DNA of 64,000 bases from Hoeflea_A sp039025395 (GCA_039025395.1 JBCCOK010000028.1:1-64000), one strand, 5' to 3'. Shown: positions 43,610-53,706, numbered from the stretch's first letter. Program-made: numbers and translations. The notes: generated by a model from the letters alone, not told the origin.

Positions 43610-45232
43610 TCAGTCGTCGGGGAAATCGGGTTCCAGCTCAAGTTCCATGCGGTGATCCGGCGTCATGCTGGTTGCGATGATCTGATGATAGACGATCCGC
43701 CACACGTGATATGTAACGCGGTGGAGCCAGCGGATACCATCCAGCCGGGCGACCAGTTCGTCGATATCGCCTCTTCCGGCCGGAATGTGATCGATCGCCC
43801 TGTTACGATATGAGTATCTCTGCTTCCGAAGATGCCTGCGTAGCGCGTCCATTGCTTTCTCATCGGGTTCCGCGAAGTCTCCTGGAGATAATGCTTCCAA
43901 AGCATCGGAGAGGTTCTCGCCCAGCTGTGCCAGATCCGGATTGGAATCGATGGACCTTATCCGCTCGCTTTGCAGGCATCGATTGTGGAGCCTTATCAGG
44001 TGGTCGAGTGCATGAAGTGCTGCCGTGTAACGTGCGTGGATCGCCTTGTCTTCGGGATCGCTGTTGACCCGTTCGGCAAAACGCCTCAGCGTTTCGAGCG
44101 CATTGCCGGTCTCAACCAGACTCCTCCGCGCCTGAGAGTTGTCTGGTTCACGAAGTCGATCATGGACCGTCGCGAACAGGGTGATCGCGATTTCATTGAT
44201 TGTTGCGGCCAGCGCATCGGTTGCGGCCGCCGTATCCGAAAGCAGTCGGCTGTCTAGCCGTGCTGTTAGCGGTGGACCCCGTTCGGGAACAAGGCGTGTT
44301 ACAAGCCTGGCAAAACTGTTCGTGAAGCCGATCACCAAGACCACACCGAGCAAGTTGAAGATCGTGTGAAACGCGACCAGCGAAATCTGTGGGTCGAAGA
44401 CGGCGGTGCGTGCGGAGACGATTTCAATGAGCGCGGCCAAGGGATTCAGAAGGATGAACGCCATGACCCCGGTCATCACGTTGTAAAGGACATGGGCATA
44501 TCCGGTCCTGCGCGTTGCGGTGGAGCCGCCGAGTGTTGCCAGCGCGGCGGTAAAGGTGGTGCCGACATCCATGCCGATGACCATGGCTGCTGCCTGCGGA
44601 AAGGTGATAGCCTCAGTCGACAGTGCTGCCAGAGCGATGGCAACACCGGCACTTGAGGATTGTGTGACGATTGTTATGGCGATCCCGATCAGAACAAGCT
44701 GCAGGCGTCCTAAGATCGTATTGCCTGGAAAATCGGATGGGCTGACAACTTCCTTGAGGAACGACATGCCGTCCTGCATGGCGTCAATGCCAATAAAAAG
44801 CAGGCTGAATCCAGCGAGCGCCCAACCGACATGCTTCCAACGCCCTGCGGCAAAGATGTTCATCAGCGCCCCGACCAGTACAAGCGGTGTCACAATAAGG
44901 CCGAGTTGAAGCTTGAATCCGAGTATCGCGACAAGCCAACCCGTGACCGTCGTTCCGATATTGGCACCGAATATGATTCCGAGCGCCTGTGGAAAGGTTA
45001 GCAGGCCTGCGCCTACAAAACCCACAGTTGCCACGGTTGTCGCGCTTGAGGATTGCAGGATAGCAGTCGTCAGGGCGCCCGAAGCTGCGCCGCTCAGCGG
45101 GCTGCGGGTCGAGCGGCGCAAAAAACTACGCAGCGCATTTCCGGCAAGTTTACGCAAGCCATCCGTGAGGATGTACATCCCCATCAGGAAAAGACCAACG
45201 CCTCCGACCGCCTTTAAGATCAGCACATCCAT
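43610..45232 (-). CDS. Na+/phosphate cotransporter family protein with PhoU-like C-terminus
   Basis: A 540-residue NptA/SLC34-like transporter. Two inverted repeats carry the substrate motifs AILQSSSATTVATVGFV (about 60-75) and VTQSSSAGVAIALAA (about 190-205). About eight to nine membrane helices lie up to about residue 310. The remaining roughly 200 residues are helical and PhoU-like, as in the YjbB-type fusion. It should move phosphate with sodium, often as an exporter or low-affinity importer. It is a single gene with about 250 bp non-coding upstream, where I see no FNR box. Confidence 0.9.
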   Translation of the reverse strand: MDVLILKAVGGVGLFLMGMYILTDGLRKLAGNALRSFLRRSTRSPLSGAASGALTTAILQSSSATTVATVGFVGAGLLTFPQALGIIFGANIGTTVTGWLVAILGFKLQLGLIVTPLVLVGALMNIFAAGRWKHVGWALAGFSLLFIGIDAMQDGMSFLKEVVSPSDFPGNTILGRLQLVLIGIAITIVTQSSSAGVAIALAALSTEAITFPQAAAMVIGMDVGTTFTAALATLGGSTATRRTGYAHVLYNVMTGVMAFILLNPLAALIEIVSARTAVFDPQISLVAFHTIFNLLGVVLVIGFTNSFARLVTRLVPERGPPLTARLDSRLLSDTAAATDALAATINEIAITLFATVHDRLREPDNSQARRSLVETGNALETLRRFAERVNSDPEDKAIHARYTAALHALDHLIRLHNRCLQSERIRSIDSNPDLAQLGENLSDALEALSPGDFAEPDEKAMDALRRHLRKQRYSYRNRAIDHIPAGRGDIDELVARLDGIRWLHRVTYHVWRIVYHQIIATSMTPDHRMELELEPDFPDD

Positions 45233-45479
45233 GGAGCCTGACCCTTACGATGGCAAAACCTTTGCAGACGGCATTGTACACTGAAAGCGGGCGGAGCCCA
45301 CGTCGGCACACAGGTGAATCTGACACGGCTCCCTCGCATGGAATTCGTGTTCTTACAGGCGGCGCAGACCAACGCGCTTTCCCGGTCACGACTCGGCTGA
45401 TTGGTGATGTTGAATTCCATTGGGCTACCGCCGATCAAATGTCATGTCCGTTTACTATGGATAACGGTAAGTCCGCGCG

Positions 45480-48400
45480 TTACGTCCGCAGAACCCGGTA
45501 GATTGCCGGGATCACCAACACCGTCAGCAGGGTCGAGGACAGGAGGCCGAACAGCAACGAAATAGCCAGCCCCTGAAAAATCGGATCCGCCAGAATGACT
45601 GCTGCGCCGATCATGGCGGCGACGGCAGTGAGCAGGATCGGCCTGAAGCGGATGGCACCGGCCGCGACAAGGATCTCGACCAGGGGTCGATCCGGATCAG
45701 CGGCGTTGCGGATGAAGTCGACCAGCAAGATCGAGTTGCGCACGATAATACCCGCCAGCGCGATGAAACCGATCATTGACGTTGCGGAAAATGGTGCACC
45801 GAACAGCCAGTGCCCGCCCATGATACCGATAAAGGTCAGCGGGATCGGTGTCAGAATGACCAGCGGTAGTTTGAAAGAGCCGAATTGTGCGACAACGAGG
45901 ATGTAAATCCCCAACAGCGCGATGATGAATGCCGCGCCCATGTCGCGGAAGGTGACCCAGGTCACTTCCCATTCGCCGTCCCATAGAAGCGTGGAAACAG
46001 ACTCGTCCCGGGGCTGGCCGTGAAGAGAGATCAACGGCTTGGCCAGACCGGTCCAATCCTGTTCATCCAGGGCTGCCTGCACGGCAAGCATGCCGTAAAG
46101 CGGCGCCTCGAACGCACCGGCCAGTTCTGCGGTGACCATCTCGGCGGCCCGGCCGTTGTGGCGAAAGATGGGAAAGGACGACTCTTCCGCCTGAATGCGT
46201 ACGACGTCGCCAAGTTCCACGACGCCGCGCCCGCCGGGCAAGACGTTGGCCGGGATCGGCGTCGTAAGAAATCGCTCATCAAGCGTATCGTGGGAATCGA
46301 TCCGTTCGATCGTGATCGGGATCGGCTGCCGGCCGCCGCCCCGATGTGAATAGCCGACCGTGGTGGTGCCGTTCAGCGTGGCGATCGTTTCGAAGACGTC
46401 ATGTTCCTCGACGCGGAAGAACTCTGCGTCGTCGGTCGAGACGGCAATGCGGAGCCGGCGCACCCGCTGTCCAAAGGAATTGTCGACATCGACAACGAAC
46501 GGCACCGACCGGAACGCCGCTTCCACGCGCGCTGCAACCGCGCGGCGTGTTTGAGCGTCGGGGCCATAGACTTCGGCCAGCAGAGTCGCGATCACCGGCG
46601 GACCGGGTGGAGGCTCGACGACCTTCAGGCTTGTCCCGTCAGGGACATCCAGCGCTGCGATGCGTCTGCGTATATCCAATGCGACCTCATGGCTGCTGCG
46701 GCTGCGTTGCGACTTGGGCGTCAGGTTGATCGCCACATCCCCAAGATGCGGCTGGGCGCGCAGATAGTAATGCCTGACGAGGCCGTTGAAGTTGTACGGC
46801 GCTGCAGTACCGGCATGCGTCTGCGTCGATCGGACTTCATCAAGTTCCAGTACCTGTCGGCTGACGGCCTGGGCGATCGCGTCAGTGTCCTCCAGCGCTG
46901 AACCTTCGGGCATGTCGATAACGACGGCGAGCTCAGATTTATTGTCGAAGGGCAGCAGTTTTACGGTGACGTCCCGCGTGTAGAATAGCCCCAGCGACGC
47001 CAGCGTCAGAAAACCGACCGCGAGGAGAAACAGCCAACTGACCGGTTTTGATGAAAGCACCGGCCGCGCGACCGCAGTATAGGCTTTTCCAAGGCCACCG
47101 CCGTCCGCCGTACCATGGTCGGCATGCGCCTCCTTCTGACCAGCAAATTTCAGCATCAGCCATGGAGTGACAATCACGGCGATGAAGAATGAGAAAATCA
47201 TCGCGGCAGAGGCATTCACCGGAATGGGGCTCATATAGGGCCCCATCATCCCGGAAACGAAGAGCATCGGCAGCAGCGCGGCCACGACGGTGAGTGTTGC
47301 GACGATGGTCGGGTTGCCAACTTCCGCCACGGCTTCGATGGCGGCTTGAGGCTTTCTGCGCCCATCCGCCATGGCCCAGTGGCGGGCAATATTTTCGATG
47401 ACGACGATGGCATCGTCGACAAGGATGCCGATTGAAAAGATCAGTGCAAAGAGCGAAACGCGGTTGAGCGTGTATCCCATCAGCCAAGATGCAAACAGGG
47501 TAAGCAGAATGGTTACCGGAATGACGATCGCGACAACGCACGCCTCGCGCCAGCCAATGGCAAGCCAGATCAATCCGATAATGGAAACGGTCGCAAGTCC
47601 AAGATGGAACAAAAGCTCGTTGGCCTTTTCATTCGCAGTCTCTCCATAATCGCGCGTCACCTCGACTTCGATCTCGGCCGGAATGAGGTTGCCTTCGAGA
47701 AGTTCCACGCGCTCGATGATTTCATGGGCGACGTTCACCGCGTTCGATCCTGCACGCTTGGCCACCGCGAGCGTGACCGAGGGGACCCGAAGCAGTCCGT
47801 CACGCGTCCGCATAGTCGTGGAGACCATCAGGTTCCCCGCATCGAAGGTGAAGGAAACATCGGCGACGTCACGCACATAAACCGGTCGCTCGTCACGCGA
47901 GGTGATCAGTAGGTTGCTGATCTCGGTCGGCGACCTGAGTGTTTGGCCTGCTATGATCTCTATTTCCTGGCCACCATCGCGAACCTTGCCGGTTGGCTGG
48001 ACACTGTTTGCGCCGGTCACCTTGCCGGCAAGCTGCTGGAGGGTGATGCCGTAGAGTGCGAGCCGCTCGGGATCGGGTGCGACGCGCAGCATCTCGCCCA
48101 CTTCGCCGACCAGATATGTCAGGCCGACATCCTCGATCTTGGCGATTTCCGTCTGCAGTTCGCGCGCCACTCGGGTTAAATCGTTCGCCGAAAACCTGTC
48201 TGCCGCGGCGACGCTGGGATGGAGCGTCAAGGCCACGATGGCAACATCATCAATGCCGCGACCGACGATCAAAGGCTCAGGGACACCCACCGGGATGCGG
48301 TCGAAGTTTGACCTGACCTTGTCGTGAACGCGCAGGACAGCCGTGTCGGAAGACGTACCCACGATGAAGCGTGCCGTAACAAGAACGGCATCATCCTGTG

Positions 48401-48680
48401 TTTGAGAGTAGACATGCTCGACACCGTCAATTCCTTTGACGATGGTCTCGAGCGGCTCAGTGACGAGCTTGACGGCATCGACGGCTTTCAGGCCATCGGA
48501 ACGCACATGGATATCGACCATTGGAACGGAAATCTGAGGTTCTTCTTCGCGCGGCAGCGAAAACAGCGCAACCAGCCCGAAAACCAAAGCCGAAATCAGA
48601 ATGAGCGGGGTGAGCGGCGATCCGATAAACGCGCGTGTCAGCCATCCCGCGATCCCCAGAGCCGGAGTTCCGGTTTTCAT
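45480..48680 (-). CDS. RND-family efflux transporter permease
   Basis: A 1066-residue inner-membrane RND pump: first helix at residues 25-45, large periplasmic loops after helices 1 and 7, and about twelve helices in all. The proton-relay motif GILVDDAIVVIENIARH (about 410-425) has the paired Asp of helix 4, as in drug/hydrophobe (HAE-1-like) pumps rather than metal CusA. The length is full. It overlaps its adaptor gene by 4 bp (start inside the adaptor stop). No outer-membrane channel gene is present nearby, so a shared TolC-type channel is assumed. The substrate is unknown. Confidence 0.93.
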   Translation of the reverse strand: MKTGTPALGIAGWLTRAFIGSPLTPLILISALVFGLVALFSLPREEEPQISVPMVDIHVRSDGLKAVDAVKLVTEPLETIVKGIDGVEHVYSQTQDDAVLVTARFIVGTSSDTAVLRVHDKVRSNFDRIPVGVPEPLIVGRGIDDVAIVALTLHPSVAAADRFSANDLTRVARELQTEIAKIEDVGLTYLVGEVGEMLRVAPDPERLALYGITLQQLAGKVTGANSVQPTGKVRDGGQEIEIIAGQTLRSPTEISNLLITSRDERPVYVRDVADVSFTFDAGNLMVSTTMRTRDGLLRVPSVTLAVAKRAGSNAVNVAHEIIERVELLEGNLIPAEIEVEVTRDYGETANEKANELLFHLGLATVSIIGLIWLAIGWREACVVAIVIPVTILLTLFASWLMGYTLNRVSLFALIFSIGILVDDAIVVIENIARHWAMADGRRKPQAAIEAVAEVGNPTIVATLTVVAALLPMLFVSGMMGPYMSPIPVNASAAMIFSFFIAVIVTPWLMLKFAGQKEAHADHGTADGGGLGKAYTAVARPVLSSKPVSWLFLLAVGFLTLASLGLFYTRDVTVKLLPFDNKSELAVVIDMPEGSALEDTDAIAQAVSRQVLELDEVRSTQTHAGTAAPYNFNGLVRHYYLRAQPHLGDVAINLTPKSQRSRSSHEVALDIRRRIAALDVPDGTSLKVVEPPPGPPVIATLLAEVYGPDAQTRRAVAARVEAAFRSVPFVVDVDNSFGQRVRRLRIAVSTDDAEFFRVEEHDVFETIATLNGTTTVGYSHRGGGRQPIPITIERIDSHDTLDERFLTTPIPANVLPGGRGVVELGDVVRIQAEESSFPIFRHNGRAAEMVTAELAGAFEAPLYGMLAVQAALDEQDWTGLAKPLISLHGQPRDESVSTLLWDGEWEVTWVTFRDMGAAFIIALLGIYILVVAQFGSFKLPLVILTPIPLTFIGIMGGHWLFGAPFSATSMIGFIALAGIIVRNSILLVDFIRNAADPDRPLVEILVAAGAIRFRPILLTAVAAMIGAAVILADPIFQGLAISLLFGLLSSTLLTVLVIPAIYRVLRT

Positions 48681-49642
48681 GGTAACACGACCCTGTCGCC
48701 GGGCTTGAGGCCAGTGAGTATCTCGACATGATCCTCGCCGTCATGCACCACCTGTGTCCCTGAAACAACGGCCCGTTCGACGACCGCCGCGCCATCTTCG
48801 ACATTGACGAAATCAATTCCGAAACGCGTCGTAAGGGCTTGCTTGGGCACGAGTAGTGCGTTGCGTTCGCCGACCGGGACGCGCACCAGCACTCTTGCGT
48901 CGATAAAGTCGGTGTCCAGCGACGCAACCTCAACATCTGAAATCACCCGGCCGTTCTCGATCTGCGGATAGATTTTTGCGAGGCGACCGTCGGTGCGGAT
49001 GCCGTCGGCCGTGACATAGATCTTTGCGCCTTCCTGCAGTCTCGTCGCGTGTCGTTCCGGAATGGCAAGACGGAGGAATACACCCCCGCCGCCTATCATC
49101 GCGACTTCCTCGCCCGCCCTGATGACGGTGCCGCGGGTCGTAGGAACTTTCAGGACGGTGCCATCTGTCGGCGCAAGGACCTCACCTTCAAGGGTCCGCT
49201 GCACGAGAACGAGGCGCTCGGCCTCGACGGCGGCTATATCATTGCGAACGACATCGACCTGTGTGCGCAACTGATCGATGCGCTGGCGTGTCGCCACACC
49301 CCTCTCGACAAGTGTTTGACCGAGTGCCAGCTCTGCTTGGGCGGTTTCACTTTGGGACTGAAGTGCCCTCAACCGCGCGTCTAGCGCCGCGATCTGGAAC
49401 GCGATCTTGTCATCTCTGACTTTTGCGATTTTCTGACCGGCCTTAACCCGATCACCTTCGCTCACGTCCAGTTCGACGATAAGTCCGCCGATCCGTGCCC
49501 GCGCCGGAACCAGGTCCCGTGCTTCCACCCGCCCATAGACGGCCTTCCATTCCGTTACCGCGGTTGGCTTCAGGGTGAGGGTCTCGGCATGTGCTGTGGC
49601 AGCGCCCGCTACAAAGATGATCAGTAAAGCGATGATTGGCAT
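48677..49642 (-). CDS. RND pump periplasmic adaptor (HlyD/MFP family)
   Basis: A 321-residue membrane-fusion protein. The N-terminal signal region (MPIIALLIIFVAGAATAHAE, cleaved near residue 20) is followed by a biotinyl-lipoyl-like half (GLIVELDVSEGDRVKAGQKI, about 50-70), a coiled-coil hairpin (about 80-140, ALDARLRALQSQSETAQAEL) and the second lipoyl half with VLAPTDGTVLKVPTTRG. It links the RND permease to an outer-membrane channel. The ATG has a plausible but weak site upstream. A perfect FNR box is 72 bp upstream, so adaptor and pump form an FNR-type operon. Confidence 0.92.
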   Translation of the reverse strand: MPIIALLIIFVAGAATAHAETLTLKPTAVTEWKAVYGRVEARDLVPARARIGGLIVELDVSEGDRVKAGQKIAKVRDDKIAFQIAALDARLRALQSQSETAQAELALGQTLVERGVATRQRIDQLRTQVDVVRNDIAAVEAERLVLVQRTLEGEVLAPTDGTVLKVPTTRGTVIRAGEEVAMIGGGGVFLRLAIPERHATRLQEGAKIYVTADGIRTDGRLAKIYPQIENGRVISDVEVASLDTDFIDARVLVRVPVGERNALLVPKQALTTRFGIDFVNVEDGAAVVERAVVSGTQVVHDGEDHVEILTGLKPGDRVVLP

Positions 49643-49967
49643 GCTTGCCTCTGCTGATAAGGATTTCCCGATTGAACACGTGTCGGCATCTTCGTTGAAT
49701 TTGCCGCCTGCATATTGACGCGGGTCAATGTTCGATCACGGTCTTGCATCGGGAATCCGGCTGTAAACCTTTGAAACGGATGTCTTTCACCAGAGTCCCG
49801 CGACGGCGCCCAAGCGAGCCAGTCGCACCCGTCCGCACTCCGGACGGTCATTCTGAAGAATGAACAGGTGGCCTTTGACGGGTGCTGGGCGAGGTTGTAC
49901 GGCGGCGACCACTTCAGCGTGGCCGCCGCTGCCAAAAACCGCATCCGCAGCACACATGTTCGCTGCT
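49643..49967. other. Gene-free interval carrying an FNR box
   Basis: About 325 bp between the adaptor start and the end of the DUF2892 gene. It contains the pump promoter with the FNR box at 49715-49728. The remainder has an open minus-strand frame continuing from upstream but no domain; I treat it as non-coding. Confidence 0.5.
49715..49728. promoter_or_regulatory. FNR/FixK box (TTGA-CGCGGG-TCAA)
   Basis: Perfect TTGA-N6-TCAA palindrome 72 bp upstream of the RND adaptor gene. It is the only such box between the adaptor and the DUF2892 gene. Confidence 0.75.
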
Positions 49968-50177
49968 TCAGGCGTCCCTGCAGGTTTTGAATCCGGCGAC
50001 ACTGTAGAGCGGACAGGTACCGACAAAGGCAGTGAGTGCAAATATGATTGCGACGCCGATCGCCAGCCAGTGCAGGAAACCTGCTGCAGCAAAGCCCGTT
50101 GCAAATGCGATGAATATCAGAAAAACCGCTGCAACCAGGCGTGCAGCGCGATCGATCTTGCCCATGTTCGTGGTCAT
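49968..50177 (-). CDS. DUF2892 (YgaP-like) small membrane protein
   Basis: A 69-residue protein with two membrane helices (about 12-30 and 36-55) and the conserved TCPLYSVAGFKTC ending, the DUF2892 signature also found at the C-terminus of YgaP rhodanese proteins. GGAG 5 bp upstream fixes the ATG. It lies downstream of the Crp/Fnr gene, the same strand, 110 bp apart. Members often accompany sulfur or redox functions; no specific role is assigned. Confidence 0.85.
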   Translation of the reverse strand: MTTNMGKIDRAARLVAAVFLIFIAFATGFAAAGFLHWLAIGVAIIFALTAFVGTCPLYSVAGFKTCRDA

Positions 50178-50287
50178 GTCGTCTCCCGAGGTGTTTCACT
50201 TCGACAACAATCGCACAGGACACGATCTGACCTCGGTGACGATGTCACCAAGAACCGGCTGCGTCACTTCGGACCCGATCTCAGCGT

Positions 50288-50968
50288 CTAATCACCCGCG
50301 GATCTTGCCAGTCGTTCAAGTCCGGCTCGGCTGATCAGGCGAACCTCTCCGCGCGATTGTTCGATCCACCTCCGGCGTTGAAATTCGCCTAGAATCCGGG
50401 AAACCACTTCCCTCGCGGTTCCGAGTTCCGTGCCGAGAACCTGATGGGTGGCATGAACGGTGCCAGTGTCATCAGCCAGCTCCAGCAACCGCGATGCAAG
50501 ACGGACGTCCATGCGCTGGAAAACGATGTCGTCAATCAGTGTGAACAGATCGATGATACGGCGCGAATAGGCGCTGAAAATAAAGTCGCGAAAGTCACGC
50601 GATCTGGCCGCCAGATCGTCAAATGTCGCGCGCGGAATCGCGACGGCCGTTACGTCGGTTTCAGCCACCCCGTCGGCGGAGTAATCCTCCAATGCGAGCA
50701 TACAGGCCGTGGTCAGCACGCAGCTTTCGCCGGCGTGGACGCGATACAGAAACACTTCGCGGCCGGTTGCCGACCGCTGCTGCACCCGCACGGTGCCGTC
50801 CATCAGCAACAGCAGATTATCGGCCGTCTGCCCGGGCTCGAAGATCTGCGTGCCTGCCGGAAAAGACAGGATCTGGCTCCCTTTGACAAGTTCCTCCTGA
50901 AGCTCGGCTGGCAGCCTCTTCAGGCCCTGGAAGCGCTCGATCCAGTTGTCTTCAATCTGCATTTGCAA
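50288..50968 (-). CDS. Crp/Fnr-family transcriptional regulator
   Basis: About 226 residues. The sensor beta-roll spans about 15-115 (FPAGTQIFEPGQTADNLLLL, MDGTVRV), followed by the dimer helix and a winged helix ending in LGTELGTAREVVSRILGEFQ. Glu187, Ser190 and Arg191 again give the E-x2-S-R pattern for TTGA sites, although the helix differs from the FixK-like gene. No N-terminal cysteine cluster is present. It may bind the same boxes, or a related site with its own input (for example nitrite/NO or sulfur signals in such single-Crp genes). Two paralogues in one cluster imply cross-talk. Confidence 0.88.
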   Translation of the reverse strand: MQMQIEDNWIERFQGLKRLPAELQEELVKGSQILSFPAGTQIFEPGQTADNLLLLMDGTVRVQQRSATGREVFLYRVHAGESCVLTTACMLALEDYSADGVAETDVTAVAIPRATFDDLAARSRDFRDFIFSAYSRRIIDLFTLIDDIVFQRMDVRLASRLLELADDTGTVHATHQVLGTELGTAREVVSRILGEFQRRRWIEQSRGEVRLISRAGLERLARSAGD

Positions 50969-51228
50969 CGTACCCGCAACACCCCATGTGAAAACGCGAA
51001 CCGCAACACAACGCCGTGCTCTCGGATCTTCGCGAGCCTGTTTGTATCAGAAGAGACAAACGAATCGAACGGCTGTGGTCGGAGCGGGTGAAGACAGTTG
51101 GCTTTCACGCAAGGATCGCGCCGATGCGTTAAAGCGGGCGCTTGCTCAGTGTGACGAACGGGCATGGATGCGCCGGTGGTTCTGCCGGATTGAACCAAGC
51201 GGAAGCTGCTCGTCGCTGCAGGCCGAGT

Positions 51229-52221
51229 TCATTCTGGCACGCAGATTTCCTCACGCATCATCGCGCGAACCGTTCGCGCGGTCAGCGCAATGATGATTAG
51301 GCAAAGCAGTCCAAGCAGCGCAAAACCAAGCATTTCATGAAATGCTGAACCGGAAAGGTCGGCAAAGCGGAAACTGGCTGTGGTAATCGCAGCCATGGGA
51401 AAGGAAAGGGCCCAGAACGAGAGCGCGAAAGGCAGTTTAAGCAACGCCGGTCCCTGCACTGCGACGAGTGCAAGGAAGAAGTAACCGCAATTGATCAGCA
51501 CCCGGGCGAGGGCGTCGAGTTCGCCGCCGTTGAGTTGCAGCCAGGCCAGAAAAGCGACCGCCGGCGGCGCAATCAGTATGACCAGTGTCGGCCGCAGCTT
51601 TCCAGGCAGCGGATCGTGGAAGATAAGCCGGTTGAACACAAGTGTCGCCAGAATGATCCAGAACAAAATGCCGACGGAAAGGAAATACCAGCTGATTTCG
51701 ATATAGCCGAGCGGCACACCTGCGAGCGGGACGATGACATTGCCGACTGCAGGTATAAACCAGGCTGGCGACAGTTGGGCGGTTACAAAGGCGCGATGCG
51801 AGATCCAGGCCGAAATGACGACGATCGTCAGTATCGCCTGAGCCAGAGCGCCGACGCTCCAAAGGATGTGAGCGGTTTGCGGATGGGTTTCGCGGATGAG
51901 TGTCGCGAACAGCAGGATCGAAATGCTGATCGCGGGAAAGAAAGCGAGCCGTACCGGATGGTTCCACTCCTCAACCATGGCCGCGGGATAGCGGATTGCC
52001 TTCAGTAAAGTGACTCCCAGCAAAGCGACCAGAACAAGGGCGGCAACAATGCCCACGCCATAGGAGAGGCCGTGAAATCCGCTAGCCCGCAGTGCCAGCC
52101 CAAGACCAAGAACGCCCATGCTTGCACCGAAGAAGCTGACCGGAAAATGCTCAAGCCGTGAAATCGATTGTTCTGCACTGGCCTCATCCGAGTACACGAT
52201 GTCTGGTCCTTTCAACCTCAT
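51229..52221 (-). CDS. TDT-family (SLAC1/TehA-like) anion channel or dicarboxylate transporter
   Basis: About 330 residues with ten predicted membrane helices, the SLAC1/TehA fold. EHFPVSFFGASMGVLGLGLAL (about 22-42), PAWFIPAVGNVIVPLAG and SFWALSFPMAAITTASFRFA carry the proline- and phenylalanine-lined pore pattern of the family. It could move dicarboxylates, sulfite or anions. The start is an ATG with AAAGGGA a few bases upstream; the longer frame lacks a site. No FNR box is seen upstream. Confidence 0.88.
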   Translation of the reverse strand: MRLKGPDIVYSDEASAEQSISRLEHFPVSFFGASMGVLGLGLALRASGFHGLSYGVGIVAALVLVALLGVTLLKAIRYPAAMVEEWNHPVRLAFFPAISISILLFATLIRETHPQTAHILWSVGALAQAILTIVVISAWISHRAFVTAQLSPAWFIPAVGNVIVPLAGVPLGYIEISWYFLSVGILFWIILATLVFNRLIFHDPLPGKLRPTLVILIAPPAVAFLAWLQLNGGELDALARVLINCGYFFLALVAVQGPALLKLPFALSFWALSFPMAAITTASFRFADLSGSAFHEMLGFALLGLLCLIIIALTARTVRAMMREEICVPE

Positions 52222-52452
52222 ACGTCCCTTTGACACTTCAGCGAGGAACGCATCACCGACTACAGCAAAAACTGCGACAAACGACGACAAAGTCAAATCT
52301 ATCGAGCCAACAGATCCAGCCTCTTTCGCCGATGTCGAATGCGCCCGACAATTCCTGCCACAGGATAGGAGAATCGACGGTGACATGGTCACCAAGGACG
52401 ATGCCGCCAAAACAAGCCTGAAAGATCACCGCCGCTTGAGTGCCGCCACCCC

Positions 52453-53706
52453 TTATCCCATCAGCGTTCCTGAAACGAGCAGCGCCCCACAGGCCAAGAT
52501 GCCGCAGTAGGGTATCCACACCGGGACGATGAATGTGCCTTCCGGCGCCGGCTGACCGGACGATTTGATGCGGATCAGCGCTGCACATACGGTCATGAAA
52601 ATCGTCAGCGTGATGACCGAGGTCCATTCGGCCAGTTGTGTGATCGGAAAGGTCAATGCAAGCAAAAGTACAATTGCCGTTGCCAGCGCCGTAGCATTGA
52701 CGGGTGCCCGCGTCGCCCCGCTCACCTTTGCAAGAAATGCTGGCAGCGATCCACGTTTCGCCAACCCGTAAAGCACCCGGGCGGCCATGAGGATCTGCAC
52801 GATGATGCCGTTTACCGTTGCGACAATCGCAATCAGCGTGATCGACAGGGGCGACAACCCCGTGGTCGCGGAAAAGACCAGCGCCAGCGGTGCCTCGGTG
52901 GCTGTGATTTCATCGGCCGGAACCGAGGCCAGCGCGGCGATGGCGACAGCGACATAGATCGACAGGCTCAGTGCCAGCGTAATGAAGATGCCGCGCGACA
53001 GGTTCTTTTGCGGATTGATCGTTTCCTCGGCAATCGAGGGAATATCTTCAAAGCCGATAAAGGCGAAGAACGCCAGCAGGCTGGAACTGATGATGCCGAA
53101 CCAGATTACGGATGAAAAGGACGGCGGAACGGATTTCACCACCTGACCGGCAAGGTCTGCCCCGGTCACCGCCGACCCGATGATAATGGCAAGAAGGCCG
53201 CTGACTTCGATGAGCGTCAAAAGTCCTGCCAGACCGATCGACTCGCGTACTCCGAACCCTGATACCAGCCCGGTCGCCAGGATCACAACGACCAGCAATG
53301 CGGTTGGCGGCATATCGATGATTTGCAGCAGATAGCCGACAGCGCCATGTGCGATCGCGGCCGAAGACACGATGCCGACGCTGGCGACGGCAAGACCAAC
53401 AATGAGAAAGAGATGCCGCGAGCCGAATCCCGCCTCGGCGAAATGCGCCTCGGCTGCGGCATAGGGCAAGCGGCCCGTCAATTCGGCATAACAGGCTGCA
53501 GGAAAGAGCATCACCAATCCCGCGATCAGGAAGGAAACCGGGGCGAACTCTCCGGCGCGCGCGATGACCTCGCCGATGAGGACATAAATTCCGGCCCCGA
53601 CGGTCACACCGAGGCCATAGAATACAACATAAGGCAAGGTCAGTGTGCGCTTGAGCCCCGCGTGCGGCTGGCTCGTTGCACCTTTTTCTGCGGTTGGCTG
53701 CTCCAT
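52453..53706 (-). CDS. APC-family amino acid permease
   Basis: About 417 residues with twelve predicted helices. GLGVTVGAGIYVLIGEV (about 30-46) is the APC first-helix signature of the cationic amino-acid transporter (CAT/YhdG) branch, and FFAFIGFEDIPSIAEETINPQKNL (about 215-238) is typical of the helix 6 region. It imports or exchanges amino acids. The start ATG has AAGGG 5 bp upstream; a GTG two codons earlier is less likely. A near FNR box lies in the upstream region. Confidence 0.9.
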   Translation of the reverse strand: MEQPTAEKGATSQPHAGLKRTLTLPYVVFYGLGVTVGAGIYVLIGEVIARAGEFAPVSFLIAGLVMLFPAACYAELTGRLPYAAAEAHFAEAGFGSRHLFLIVGLAVASVGIVSSAAIAHGAVGYLLQIIDMPPTALLVVVILATGLVSGFGVRESIGLAGLLTLIEVSGLLAIIIGSAVTGADLAGQVVKSVPPSFSSVIWFGIISSSLLAFFAFIGFEDIPSIAEETINPQKNLSRGIFITLALSLSIYVAVAIAALASVPADEITATEAPLALVFSATTGLSPLSITLIAIVATVNGIIVQILMAARVLYGLAKRGSLPAFLAKVSGATRAPVNATALATAIVLLLALTFPITQLAEWTSVITLTIFMTVCAALIRIKSSGQPAPEGTFIVPVWIPYCGILACGALLVSGTLMG

